Assembly (NCBI GenBank): GCA_004335835.1
Contig: RWJK01001849.1
Span: forward strand, 186,001 to 250,000
Direction: 5' to 3'
Origin: Scenedesmus sp. ARA3
Lineage: Eukaryota > Chlorophyta > Chlorophyceae > Sphaeropleales > Scenedesmaceae
Length of the DNA: 64,000 nucleotides
A program made the position numbers and the translations under genes. This document shows, in pieces, positions 1-12,011 of the stretch (positions within the stretch are counted from its first letter, which is position 1; the number at the start of each line of letters is the position of its first letter). The notes below the pieces were generated by a model that worked only from the letters and a program-made list of their open reading frames with translations, did not search any database and was not told where the DNA came from.

Positions 1-713
1 TGTTGCTGCTGTTCTTGTTATAGACAGCGCCCATGCCATGCATAATGTGCATGCGTGTTGTTGTACAGTCAAACACTGCCCCGCAAGGGGCGCCTTCATA
101 TCTCTGCCACAATGTGGCTGATGAGCTGCCTGTTGATGGGTTGGGAGATTGCAAGACTGTCTACCATGCCAGGTCTGTCTGTTTACCAAGCCTGAACTTA
201 CTGCTACTTAGTGGCATTCAAAATGGCTCGAGATGTCCAGCTGGAAGAGCAAGTGACACCAAACTAATCAGATTAACCCCGGTCCAACACCTGTCTGTAT
301 GGTGACATGACACCACTTCGGGCAGCTTATGCTCATCTCTCAACGTGATCAAGTTTGACACAAGTGCTTCATCAGAGCTAGCCCAGCCGTTCTTAGCAGG
401 AAGGAGTCGAAAAGCACAGTAGCAACTTCCCAGACAGTTGCAGCAGCAGCAGCAGCTGTAGCAGGCCCCAGCTACGGCTTGTGAGGATGAAGCGGTTTCA
501 CAGCAAAGTGCGTTGCTACGCATCAGACAAGACAATCGTTGCCGCAGAAGAGGATGCGAAACTAAACCTCGTGCAAAGACCTAGGGCCTGGATCTCGTCC
601 TGTTTTGCCCGTTCAAGAAGACATTGACAGCGACGCTGCATCCAGCCACGCCTGCACAGCACACTTATCGCCCTTACACCCTTCTGGCACTCACAGCCGC
701 TGCACCAGACAAA
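1..713. other. 5' flank of PSBW, no gene recognised
   Basis: No convincing coding exon is seen on either strand. Open frames here are short, cysteine-rich and lack splice-supported continuation. The part next to 714 presumably holds the PSBW promoter and 5' UTR, but no TATA-like or other element could be picked out with confidence. Confidence 0.4.
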
Positions 714-2301
714 ATGGCAATTGCACAGAAGGCAGCAACCCGCCAGGTGGCCAAGGCCACTCAGGGTGCGCGATCTTGATAGTCACAGCTTAAGATCTTA
801 TCTTCAAGCGCCAAGACTGACGCGTGATGCTCTCTTTTCGCAGCTCGTGCCGTGAGGCCCGTGGTGGTGCGCGGTGAGTTACCTAGCTGTGCTTAGCATC
901 TTATCATCATCGCATTGGTTGCATGAGGGCTAAATCCTGATTGTCTGCCGATGCAGGCGCCGTGAAGTGCCAGGCACAGCAGGGTCAGCAGCTGGCCAAG
1001 AAGGCCGCAGCAGCTGCCGCTAGCCTGCCCGCTCTGCTGGCTGCCAGCCCCGCCTTTGCCCTGGTGCGTGATTGGCTACGCAACTTGGGCTGCAGCAGCA
1101 GCAGCAGCAGCACATGCAGACTTCGGCTGACACAGCAGTACCCATGCTGCAGGACAGCAGTGCGCAGATGCGATTGCAGGCAGCAGCAGAGGAATCCGCA
1201 GTGCATCTACGCAGCGTATGCACAGCCACTTTGATACTGTGAGGATCACAACCGTCGCACTGGAGCTTGCTGGGCCTCACCAAGCCCGCAAATCAGCTGC
1301 TGACACCACACCAACAGCGCATGCTATGCTATTTATCAGCTCAAGCAGTCGCAGCCTCAGACAGCAAGTCCCTGGTGCAAACGAAACAGCCCCAGAGCTC
1401 CTTTGCATGCCAGTCATCCACGGCACTTCAGCTGCTGCTACCGTTGAGTCATTGCTAACCAGCATGCTGCTGTTGCCTGATGCCAATTTCTATTTGCCGC
1501 ACAGGTGGATGACCGCCTCAACGGCGACGGTGCCGGCATTGCACTCGGCGTGAACCAGCCCATCCTTGGCTGGGTGATCGGTGGCGTGGCCACTGCCATC
1601 TGGATCGCCTACTTCATCGCCCAGAAGGACTTCGGAGACTTCGAGGACAAGGTAGAGCCATGCTGCTGCATATGCTGCTGATGTGTCGTTGGTGTGTGTG
1701 TGCTGCTGTATGGGGGCATGCTGCTGCTTGCACTGTTGGCGCGTGTGTGTGATGTTGATTCAGTGGAGAGTGTGGTTTGTGGATGGCTAGGCCACGTGGC
1801 AGGGGACGGCTGCGAGGACGAAGTAGGGCATGCTGCTGCATGTGATGGTGGTTTGGCTGCTGCTGTTAGTGCTGCCGGGTGCGGTGCGAAACACAAGGGC
1901 GGCTAGGCTATGTGGCAAGGGCTGTCTTGGAGTTGATTCTGGCAGTCATTAATGAAAAATTTGTCAGCCAGCTTGGGAAAGGCATTGCTGGTTGCTGGTG
2001 TCAATCCTGCAACCTTGCAGTGGGCTGGCGATCTGCCTGCAGTGCGCTACTGAATGGCATGGGTGTGCAGCGTGTGTTGCTGGCGTGAGCATCTGCTGCA
2101 CACACGCCTAAAGGTGCGTAACTAAATCATATTTCCATGTTTGCAAGCTGTTGCAGTAGCGGCAGATCAGCTGGCTGTGCCTGTACCTGTGAAGCATGCT
2201 CGCAGTAGGGCCCTACCGCCTGACTGCTTGTCACTCACTGCGCTGTGTTCCCTGTCTTTCCTGCTGCTGCATCCTTGCAGGACTCTGGCCTCGACCTGTA
2301 A
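714..2301 (+). CDS. PSBW: Photosystem II reaction centre protein PsbW, nuclear-encoded precursor
   Basis: Five exons: 714-765, 844-873, 957-1063, 1505-1651 and 2281-2301, all with GT-AG introns, closing in frame to 118 residues. PsbW is a one-helix photosystem II subunit of the thylakoid membrane, known to stabilise PSII dimers and supercomplexes. The basic N-terminus (MAIAQKAATRQVAK) looks like a chloroplast transit peptide. It is followed by a hydrophobic Ala/Leu stretch ending SPAFA, a thylakoid processing site. The mature part starts at about residue 63, reads VDDRLNGDGAGIALGV, then PILGWVIGG begins the membrane span, and the tail QKDFGDFED ends in DSGLDL. The last exon encodes only six residues. 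The start was chosen because the transit peptide follows at once and no upstream in-frame ATG exists. Family assignment is firm; the exon borders are hand-made but phase-consistent. Confidence 0.95.
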
Positions 2302-3348
2302 GCAGCTTGCCCCGTGGCACTCTTTCAGTCCTGGCAGGAGCGATGTGATGGCTTGAATTGGGTTTAGGAACATGCCCGGGAAGGATCGCGCCGCCAGATG
2401 CGATGCAGGCTGCCTTTCTGTATCAAGCAGCGCAGCCATGTGCAGCTGAAGCAGCTCTGCTGCGTCTGCCGATCCGGCGCGGGGCGTGTTGGTGTGATTG
2501 TGCGTGTGGCAGGGTAGGCAGAAGACGCGTTTTGCGGCCAGCAGGCGTATGCCGTGCTGCTGCCAACCAGCGTTGTAACATTGGCTCCTTGCAGCAGCCT
2601 CAGTAGAGCAGCAGGGGTTGCAGTGTACTATGTGTTTATGCATTTGGAGCGCAGCTGCCGCTTTGGGCCTAGCTGGCGGGGTGGCGCCTGTCCAGCGAGT
2701 TGTGTGAGAGGCCTCTGTGTGCTGCACAAGCAGCAGCCGCGTGCCGCAGTGGGAGCACAGCAGCAGTGGGTTTGCTAGCGTTGTGTAACATGCCGCCAAC
2801 TATCATGATCGGTCAAGAGGGGTGACTGGTCAAGCAAGCCTGTTAGGGCATGCCAGCATGAATGAATGAATTAATGCCATGAATCCCTGACGAGAACGGT
2901 CACAGTGGCAGCTGTCGCCAATCTGGGCTGCTGTAGCGTGCAAGACTTGCGTTGAACATGTAGACAGCCTGGACCGTCCCTCAGTCTTGAGCCCCATAAC
3001 ACAGCAAACAGAGAGAGGTTACACGGTGGAACTTGCTTATGGTAAGCACCAGTCGCACTGCGGCAATGTTGAAAATTGCTGTCAGTGACAGAAAGTTGCT
3101 GTGTTCACCGCCATCACAATCAAAACCGATGCTGATGATACAGCCATGTGAGCACTGCCCTTAGCAGAACCAGTCACACCTGTTTGTAACCCCTTACATG
3201 TTTAGCTCGCACATGGACGGCAAAGCAGCATACGGCAATTGCTTTGCGCAAAGCAGGGTCCTCACCACAGCTATCGCTGCAGGCAGCTGCAGGTATGGCA
3301 CACTTGATCGGCAACTGGCCTGGCCACCCATAGCACATGCACAGTCCC
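2302..3348. other. Convergent 3' region between PSBW and the mTERF gene
   Basis: About 1 kb between two convergent stop codons. It should hold both 3' UTRs. The only candidate signal is a TTACA (TGTAA on the minus strand) at 3194-3198 for the mTERF gene. No coding exon, RNA gene or mobile element was recognised. Confidence 0.4.
3194..3198 (-). terminator. Candidate TGTAA polyadenylation signal of the mTERF gene
   Basis: Volvocalean green algae use TGTAA as the main poly(A) signal. This one lies about 150 bp past the minus-strand stop at 3349. The pentamer is short, so chance occurrence is likely. Confidence 0.3.
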
Positions 3349-6300
3349 TCACTCCTCCTCCCCTTCGTCATCTTCATCCTCATCCTCGTCCAGCTCAGCA
3401 CCCCTGTACTGCCTAGGCACCCCGCCCGCACTGTAACGCTGCGCCAGCCAGGCAGCATACCCCGGGTACTGCGCCACAAACTGCCGCCCGCTCATGCTCA
3501 CGGCTGCCTTGAGGCTGCAGCTGGCTGCCATGCGGCTGCGCAGCAGGAAGGTGAGGCGCAGCAGCCGCAGCGGCTCGATGCGCAGCGCACGCGCTACGTT
3601 GACTGGCTTGGACATCAGCTGCCTGCGCGTCAAAGTAGCATGGTAACAATGCAGCAGCAGAAGCCAGCAAGCAAGTAGTCAGCAGCGGTATTCGGTGTAG
3701 CAGCTGTTGACGCTGTTTTGCAACTGCAGCACAGCTTGTGTGGTGCACAGAGTCCAAGGTACCAGAACAGCCGCAGCAAGTGCTCAAAACTGCCCAGACT
3801 ACTCGACAAAACCTGCTTCAGCAACACCCGATTGCCATCCAACCAGCACACACGCACAACAAAGGACCATGCTGCCGACATCACTACTTAGCAAGCCCAC
3901 ACTGCTTGTTGTCACTCACTTGTACTCTGCAGCCCATGCCTTGTGGCGGCCTGCAGCCTCCCTGAACTTGCTGCTGCTGTCAGCCAGCGCGCCAGGCGAC
4001 CAGCACAGCACTGTGGGGTCGTACTCAACAACCTGCAGCAGCTCATCACTGCTGAGCTGGAAGGTGGAGCGCAGCGCGCCCAGCACGGCTGACACAGCAC
4101 CAGGCCGGCGCAGCAGCAGCTGGGGCTCCTGCAAGAGCAGCAGCAGCAGCAGCAACAGCAGTAGACAGCAGGTAATTGTGGCGGCAGCAGCAGCAGCAGC
4201 AGCAGCAGCAGAGGTCAAACGTGTTGTGCACCGCACGAGGGCCACAGCAGCCAAGCAGCGCAGCTGCATGGCGGGCAGCAGCAGCATTCAAGCAGCACCA
4301 TCCCCTCTGGTGCATTTGTGAACACGTGTCGGGCGCTGCAATGGCTGCTGAGCTGCCACACCAAAGCAAGCCAGAGCATTCAGCTGCAACCATTCATTTT
4401 CACGCACGGTCTCATAATGCCTGCAGCCGCACCTGCAGCAGTATGTCAGCTGCCACATCTGTGGGCACTGCCAGGGCTGCTGCCAGCTCAGCCAGCAGGT
4501 CAGCCAGCTGGCCCGAGGGCACCAGCAGCGCAGCAGGGGCCCTGCAGCAGCCATACAAACGGCAGCAGCAGGCAGCAGGCAGCAGGACAGTCGGCAACAA
4601 AACAGCAAATGTTGCAGTGCAGGGTGATATGAAAGAACCGCAGCAGGCTAGTACCTGCGTCTGTGCATCCGAGAAGCAATGGACACCAGCCGACTTCATG
4701 CAGCACCGCAGCGCAGATGGCATTGTAACTTGACGATTGTGCTGTACACGCTGTGCTGGCCTTGCCCCAACACACCGGCGCAAACAACCCGAAACAGGCG
4801 GCCGCTGCTGAAGCCAGCAGCCAAGCAAGGCACACACGCACGCGAAGCTCTCATGGCACTCACGCAACACACATAACATACACAACACACACCAGCGCAT
4901 ACTGCATAACACACACCTGCGCAGCGCAAGGGCCAGCCCCTCCTCACTCAGCCGCAGCTGCTGCTGCAGCGTGGCTGCTGCTGCGTACAGCCGCTCCCCT
5001 GTCGTCACAAGCAGGCGGGGATATGCGCGCAGCGCAGGCAGCAGGCGCAGCAGCGGCCAGCTGCACACCTGCAGGCAGCAGCGGGAGATGGCGCTGTTGA
5101 TCAGGCAGGAAATTGATGGCCTTGAGTGTTGTGTTGGATCGTTGATTAGTTGATGTAAGCAGCTGCGCTGTATCGCATTGATTGAAGGTACTGCCAAATG
5201 ATGGTTTACAGCAAACACAGCTATGGTCATGGCGCAGCAGCAGCTACTGCGCCTGTAAGACAGTGTCTAGGCAAAACTGCAGCAGTGCTTCTAGCATGCC
5301 CTTGTATAGACGCATATCCACGCACTGGCTCCTGCGGGCCCACCCATTCCCACCTGCTCCACTGCCTCAACTGAGCTGACCAGCTGCGCCTGCCCAACAG
5401 ACAGCAGCCGGGGCTCCTGCAGCACCATGGCCACAACAGCCTGCCGCAGCTTGCGAGACAGCTGCTGCACCTGCAGCTGCTTGCGCTGCTGCTGCTGCAG
5501 CTGCTGCAGGTCCAGCAGTTGCAGCAGCTGTGCTAGCCGCTCCTCCAGCTCCGGTGCTGACAGCAGCAGCAGCTGCCAGTGCAGCAGGGGAGTTGACACA
5601 CCCTGCCTGCGCTGCAGCTGAGCAAGCGGCAGCTGCAGCACCCCGGCTGCCTCAGCTAGCCTGATACCCACCACCTGCTGTGGCTGCAGCAGCAGCTCTG
5701 GCAGCTGCAGCATTGCCTGCAGCAGCTGCGGTCTTGACACCGGCAGCAGCTGCTGCAGCTGTGCCCATTTTGCTTCTAATTGATCCCTCGGCAGTGCTGC
5801 TGCGTCTGCGCTGCTCAGCATTAGCAGTTGTGCCTCTGCAGGGGTGATGTGCAGCACTTGACACAGCTGCTGCTGGCAGCTGTCTGGGGTGTCTGGGTAT
5901 GAGGGTAGCAGCCTGGGGTAGCTACTGCTGCTGCTGCTGCTGCTTGCTACAACTGGCAGCAGCCGGTCCACAGCTGCAGGATGAGGCAGGCTGTGTTGCC
6001 GGGGCGGGTGCTGCTGTTGCTGTTTTGCTTGTTGTAGCTGGCAAGTCGCCTGGCATGACTGACCTGTGACTTCCGCTGCTACTGCTGCAGCTGTGTAAGA
6101 TGCTGCTGCTGGTGATCTGTTGTGGGTGTACAGCCTGGGCTGATACATGCCCACCGTCTCTTGTGCTGCGCAGCATGCTGCTGTTAGTGCTGAAAGTGCT
6201 GGCACCGCATACTGCGTGCACTGCATCTGTGCAGGAGGGTTCACTGCATAACGGTGCACAGCAAGCTGATCCATCTGTCTACACGGCTGTTGCGGTCCCA

Positions 6301-6505
6301 GCTGCTGCTGCAGCCGCTGTGTCTGCTTGGTGCTGCATGACGCAGCCAGACAATGTGCAGCAGCAGGCTGCAGCTGCTCAGTGCTGCTCCAGCACGGATG
6401 CCTGTGGGGTGCGCCAGCAAGCAGCGTGATGGAAGCCCCACTACATGCGTTTGGTGGCTTCCTCCCCATACCTTGCTGCAGTGCATGGCTGTGGCAGTAG
6501 GCCAT
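3349..6505 (-). CDS. mTERF-domain protein, probably organelle-targeted
   Basis: Five minus-strand exons, in reading order 5354-6505, 4917-5068, 4433-4541, 3920-4128 and 3349-3622, closing in frame to 631 residues. mTERF proteins are helical-repeat nucleic-acid-binding proteins acting in chloroplast or mitochondrial gene expression. The first about 200 residues are low-complexity (Gln, Ala, Ser, a Ser run) and could hold a targeting peptide. After that come repeats of the mTERF type, with P-x-L-L followed by helices: EPRLLSVGQ, YPRLLVTTGERL, EPQLLLRRPG and YDPTVLCWSPGAL. The C-terminus is a pure acidic tail, DEDEDEDDEGEEE. The start is the first ATG of the long open exon; a GTG codon lies three codons upstream, and an upstream non-coding exon cannot be excluded. 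Intron 3 (4129-4432) carries a (CTG)n tract on the sense strand. Confidence 0.8.
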
Positions 6506-7548
6506 GGTGGCCACTACTGCTGCTGCTGCTTCTGCTGCTGCTCAGCAACCGGTGATTACGTGTTGCTGTCCCAACTGCTGAGACAACTGTGTCGGAGACA
6601 CGCTATCAATGTAAGTAAGTTGATACTAATCGCAGCAGCTGCAACAGGCATCACAGGACCCCCGAGTGCGGTACTGTTGCCTGCAGGCAGCCAGCGAGCT
6701 CTGCACTGTAACCACGTGGATATGCAGCTAGTGCTTATTGATGTTAAATGAAAATATACGATCAGTCGGTGTTCAACACAGCGTTGAATTGCTATGCATG
6801 GCATGTTCTGTCTAGTCGTCTGACGAACTTCCTCACCCTTGACCTTCCGTTGACACCGGCGATGCTGTGCAAGTCGTAGGAGGTCGTTGCTGCGAGAATC
6901 TACTTTTGCCTGCTGCATAATACGGTAAACACACCTGCTCTGCTGCACTGGCGTAGCCATCATCGCGCTCTTTCCTTTTGCTATCAACAGTCAGACACCT
7001 ACTGCTGGCCTGCTGCACGTCATATGAAGAAAGCTGCCGGTCATGCTGGTTCGGTGTAACATCCGTTTCAAACAGGAATACAATTACAACTACAGCCACC
7101 ATCAACCTGCGCACTCAAAGAGCACTCACTGTGCCAGCTGGCTGCCCACGTTCACGCGTTGGCAGCAGCTGACAGTCTTCACAGTGACCTCACAGCACGA
7201 GTCACTTGCAGTACAAATGCCAAACATCATGTGCATGTGTCTGTTGTAAGAACTCGCAGTGTCAAGGGAGGTGCATGCTAGGGCTGCCCCCATTAAGCTT
7301 CACTGGACTTGCAGGAACTCTGGCTGTCACAGCCAGCGACGGTCACATATGAAGCATAACATGGCTCGAGCCCTGCCACACATGAAACTGTGTCATTTGC
7401 TTGAATGTGTGTGAGGATGCGTGATGTATCACCGAGCAGAAATTCGGGGGCAGAAAAAGGACAACAAACACATGCAAGGTACTGGCACCTCATCATCGTG
7501 CCATGGCAGTGCACGAGTTGGTCTGGTGACTGGAAAACAGAAACTAGC
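6506..7548. other. 5' flank of the mTERF gene, no gene recognised
   Basis: About 1 kb up to the minisatellite. It presumably holds the mTERF promoter next to 6505. Open frames are short and show no known domain. Nothing further was recognised. Confidence 0.35.
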
Positions 7549-8785
7549 AGCACACACTGTGCCAAGCCGCATTTCCACCTGCACACCAGCAGCACACACT
7601 GTGCCAAGCCATACTTCCACCTGCGTACTAGCAGCACACACTGTGCCAAGCCATATTCCACCTGCGCACCAGCAGCACACACTGTGCCAAGCCATATTAC
7701 CACCTGCACACCAGCAGCACACACTGTGCCAAGCCATATTCCACCTGCACAGCAGCAGCACACACTGTGCCAAGCCATATTCCACCTGCACACCAGCAGC
7801 TGCGCACCAGCAGCACACACTGTGCCAAGCCATATTCCACCTGCACACCAGCAACACACACTGTGCCAAGCAGCGCTTCCCACTTGCACACCAGCGGCAC
7901 ACACTGTGCCAAGCCATACCTCCACCTGTACAACAGCAGCACACACTGTGCCAACCCGCATTTCCACCTGTACAACAGCAGCACACACACTGCCAAGCCA
8001 TACCTCCACCTGTACACCAGCAACACACACTGTGCCAACCCGCATTTCCACCTGTACAACAGCAGCACACACTGTGCCAAGCCATACCTCCACCTGTACA
8101 CCAGCAACACACACTGTGCCAACCCGCATTTCCACCTGTACACCAGCAACACACACTGTGCCAATCAGCGCTTTCCACTTGCACACCAGCAGCACACACT
8201 GTGCCAAGCCATACCTCCACCTGTATAACAGCAGCACACACTGTGCCAACCCGCATTTCCACCTGTACAACAGCAGCACACACTGTGACAAGCAGCGCTT
8301 TCCACCTGCACACCAGCAGCACACACTGTGCCAAGCCATACCTCCACCTGTACAACAGCAGCACACACTGTGCCAAGCCATACCTCCACCTGTACACTAG
8401 CAGCACACACTGTGACAAGCAGCGCTTTTCCACCTGCACACCAGCGGCACACACTGTGCCAAGCCATACCTCCACCTGTACAACAGCAGCACACACTNNN
8501 NNNNNNNNNNNNNNNNNNNNNNNNNNNNNNNNNNNNNNNNNNNNNNNCAGCACACACTGTGCCAACCCGCATTTCCACCTGTACAACAGCAGCACACACA
8601 CTGCCAAGCCGCATTTCCACCTGCACACCAGCGACACACACACACACACTGCCAAGCCGCATTTCCACCTGCACACCAGCGACACACACACTGCCAAGCC
8701 ATACTTCCACCTGCACACCAGCGACACACACACTGACAACACTCAACACTGCCAAGCCGCATTCCCACCTGCACAACTTTAATCC
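7549..8785. repeat. 42-bp minisatellite array, interrupted by an assembly gap
   Basis: About 28 head-to-tail copies of a 42-bp unit of the form gcacacactgtgccaagcc-(at/gc)a-ttccacctgyacaccagca. Variants differ at a few positions (ATATT, ATACC or GCATT; CACACC, TACAAC or CGCACC), giving a higher-order alternation in the middle of the array. The right end decays into CA-rich partial units. Because 42 is divisible by 3, long open frames run on both strands (14-residue repeats such as AGVQVEVWLGTVCA). These are repeat artefacts, not protein evidence. The unit contains CAG|GTGG on the minus strand, a splice-junction-like string. Confidence 0.95.
8498..8547. other. Assembly gap, 50 N
   Basis: Fifty unknown bases inside the 42-bp array. 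A round 50 is typical of a placeholder, so the true array length is unknown and probably collapsed. Confidence 0.98.
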
Positions 8786-8959
8786 CACGACTGCACCTTG
8801 CCGGCAAATTGAGGCGCGTGCATGTGCGTTTACTGTACAACTTCGTCTTTCGCAATTAACAGTCAAGATCGCCCACAGCGGCCACCAACAACCTGTCACA
8901 AGTCAACCACATGGACAGTGCCAAGTCAGATGCCACTCACGCAATCAACAATGCACAAA

Positions 8960-10615
8960 ATGTACAATAACGTCAACCGACCCCCTGGTGATCCATTCAG
9001 CAGTGCATCCCCTGCCATGCCACATCCTGCCGTCAGTGACGGCTCATGCCACTGTGCTCAACTGCAGTTCAGTCTTCACCCCCAGTCTTGCCCTGGCTGA
9101 GCACTCAACGCACGCCATTATCAAATGCATGAGCTCACAACTCACACTCTATCCCCTTTTTTAGTTTTATAGTTTTCTCACATGAATCAGGCAGTTCAGC
9201 GTGGCAGGCAGTTGCCATGGGACGCTATTGCAACGTGTGGTCTGCGCACAAGCATATGTAGAAGCTGCGTCAGCGCACCCACCTCATGCAACTGGAAGTA
9301 CCACCATGCGCAACTGTACATAATAATCACTGTGCTGTGACAGCAAGATAACAAGTACTCAAGGGGTGTGAGGCAAAGCACCCCTTCAACAGGGCCGCTT
9401 CCATGCACAGAAACACAAAACCACAGCAATGCCAGACAAAAGCATGCTGCTGTGTGAAGACAGCATGCGCTTGTGTAGCAGCATCAGTCCTGCAGGCAGG
9501 GCCTGTCTGCACCATCGCATGCCCAGTGCTCCACTACCAGACAACAGGAACACTTGGGTAGGTGCAAAGCAGGCCCCATGTCAGTACGCTGTTCAAAACA
9601 TGCTGCATGCATTCAAAAACAGTAACTTCCCTCTCCAAAAAAACGCAACGTTGACCGACCCCCTTGTTATCCTTTCAGCAGTGCATCCCCTGCCATGCCA
9701 CCTCCTGCCGTCAGTGACGGCTCATGCCACTGTGCTCAACTGTAGTTCAGTCTTCAGCCCCAGTCCTGCCTTTGCTGAGCACTCAACGCACGCATGTGTC
9801 ACGTGCAACAGCTCACAAATCACACTCCACCCCCTTTTTTTGAAGTGTAGGAAATTTTGAATGCTCACAAGATTCAGGCAGTTCAGCGTGGCAGGCAGTT
9901 GCCATGGGACGCTGTTGCAACGTGTGGTCTGCGCACAAGCATACGTAGAAGCTGCGTCAGCGCACCCACCTCATGCAACTGGAAATACCACCATGCACAA
10001 CTTCACAAAACTGCTATGCTGTGAGGCAGCAAGAGAACAAGTACTCCAGGGGTGTGAGGCAAAGCACCCATTCACGATGGCCGCTTCCATGCACAAAAAC
10101 ACAAAACCACAGCAATGCCAGACAAAAGCATGCTGCTGTGTGAAGGCAGCATGCGCTTGTGTAGCATCATCAGTCCTGCAGGCAGGGCCAGTCTGCACCA
10201 TCGCATGCCCAGTGCTCCACTACCAGGCAAAAGGAACACTTGAGTAGGTGCAAAGCAGGCCCCATGTCAGTGCGCTGTTCAAAACATGCTGCGTGCGTTC
10301 AAAAAGTGTGACTTCCCCCTCTGTAAAAAACCGTAACGTTGCCCGACCAACCCCCTTGTTATCCATTCAGCAGTGCATCCCCTGCCATGCCACATCTTGA
10401 CGGCTCATGCCACTGTGCTCAACTGTAATTCAGTCTTCACCCCCAGTCCTGCCCTTGCTGAGCACTCAACGCACGCATTCATCAAGTGCAACCGCTCACA
10501 ACTCACACTCCACCCTTTTTTTTTTGTGGAATCTTCTCACAAGATTCGGGCAGTTCAGTGTGGCAGGCAATCTCCGTGGGAATGCTAGTGCAACGTGTTG
10601 TCTGCACACAAGCAG
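8960..10615. repeat. About 680-bp tandem repeat, two full copies and a partial third
   Basis: The anchor CCTGCCATGCCAC occurs at 9011, 9689 and 10381, giving periods of 678 and 692 bp. Other shared landmarks are CAGTTCAGYGTGGCAGGCA and a T-run after CACYCTATCC/CACTCCACCC. Copies 1 and 2 are alike over their whole length. Copy 3 stops matching after about 10612, where the sequence changes to CAGATCTGCTTGGCC. No terminal inverted repeats or transposase were seen. Open frames inside the unit differ between copies, so a protein-coding role is not supported. It may be a satellite or the duplicated end of an unrecognised element. Confidence 0.85.
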
Positions 10616-12011
10616 ATCTGCTTGGCCATGGCCACTGTGGCCACAGTGAACTTCACATGCCTGCTGGCTGCTGTTGCGCACACTGCTGCACTGCACATGG
10701 CTGACCCTCATTGTGATGCTTGCTCAGCAAAGCACTCATGTTGTGCATGGCAAACGCGCTGCATGAGACACTGTCCCAAGAGAGAGGTTGGTACAGGTTT
10801 GTGAGGTCAGCCTGGCCCCAGTGGGACCTGCTGAGCAGGTTGCTCCGCTGAGCACAAACCCTGTGACCAGGCAGGGAAGCAGCAGCATTGGCACGGCCAG
10901 CAAGCCCCCTGCTTCTGTTCTGCAGTTTATGGGTACAATGTGGCTCGCCACATGGCTCCCCACCATCATGATGTCCTGCTCTTGGTCGATCATGTGGGAA
11001 TTTGTGACAGGGCGCATGGGGTTGAAACTCGCTGCTGATGCACCTGCCAAGTGCTGGCACAACACAAACACACCCACCAAGGCGGCGAACAAGCAACAGC
11101 TCCTTGCCCACTGCTGCTGTTTGCACATGCACATGCTGGTCAACAGCACCCAGGTTGCTGTTGCTCTGACTCTGTTAGTGCTGAAACTGTCTTGGTGAAG
11201 CGCTGCTGGACCTCCCTGACCTGCATGTCTCAGAGGCAAGGTGGTCACAGCGACCGTCGCTGCGGTGACCGCTGTGGCTGCCTCCGTAATTGTATAGTGA
11301 AGAAAGTTGCAGCGGCAGGCGGTACCTGTCGCTTTCCAAGCAGGTTGAAGTTTGGTCACATAGGACACAAGCACGACTGTTGCCTCCAGGCTATGCTGCC
11401 GCTGCGCACCATGGACTTTGCAGCTGCAATGACACTGCCATGCATGAGGCAACAGACCACAGCTCATTGAGGTCTTGCTGCTGCTGCTGTCGTTGCTACT
11501 ACTATAAAACAACACACATCAATATATATTGCACTTTTGACACATGAAGTGCATGCAGCCGTAGGGATCATGCAGCAGCTGACTCAGCTCAGTGAGCTTC
11601 ACTGACACGCAAGCAGCAGCGCTGCTGCTGGCGCAGCATTGCTGCTGAGCAGCAGAATAGCAGGAGCCGAACCCGCATGGCTCCCGATGCTGACACCTGC
11701 AAAAGATACTGTAGCAAAGTCATCTAAAAACCACAGTCATGAGTAGCCGTTTTTTCGCGTCTCTGCTGTCACAACTACAGGGCGATGCTCCCCTGCGTCG
11801 ATGCAGCACCAAAGAGTCCTCCGCCTTGAAGCTCACATACTTAGTCCATCAATACGTCCCTCACATTAACTTACATGTCCATATCGCACAGAGGCACTTG
11901 CTTGTACTGCTAGTGACAGCTTTGGCGCGCTTTCGTGACAGGCAGCGTGCGTGAGATGGGCCGATAACCCATTTCTTGCATTGAAACCATCATCTTAGCG
12001 TTGCATCTTTA
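10616..12011. other. Region upstream of the SGNH gene with one long minus-strand open frame
   Basis: A 259-codon open frame runs from 11515 to 10736 on the minus strand. It has some hydrophobic segments (for example LFAALVGVFVLC and LLLPCLVTGFVL), but its composition is Cys/Ser/Thr-rich and no domain was recognised. An overlapping plus-strand frame at 10788-11198 is equally open. I cannot decide whether either is real. The last few hundred bases should include the SGNH gene promoter. Confidence 0.3.

Noticed and set aside
7405..8899. Very long open frames on both strands (up to 453 codons) in the 42-bp array
   Set aside because: The unit length is a multiple of three, so any unit without a stop gives long frames in several phases; the peptides are pure 14-residue repeats and cross the N gap.
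9861..10247. 128-codon open frame in copy 2 of the 680-bp repeat
   Set aside because: The frame is not kept in the other copies and has no recognisable motif.
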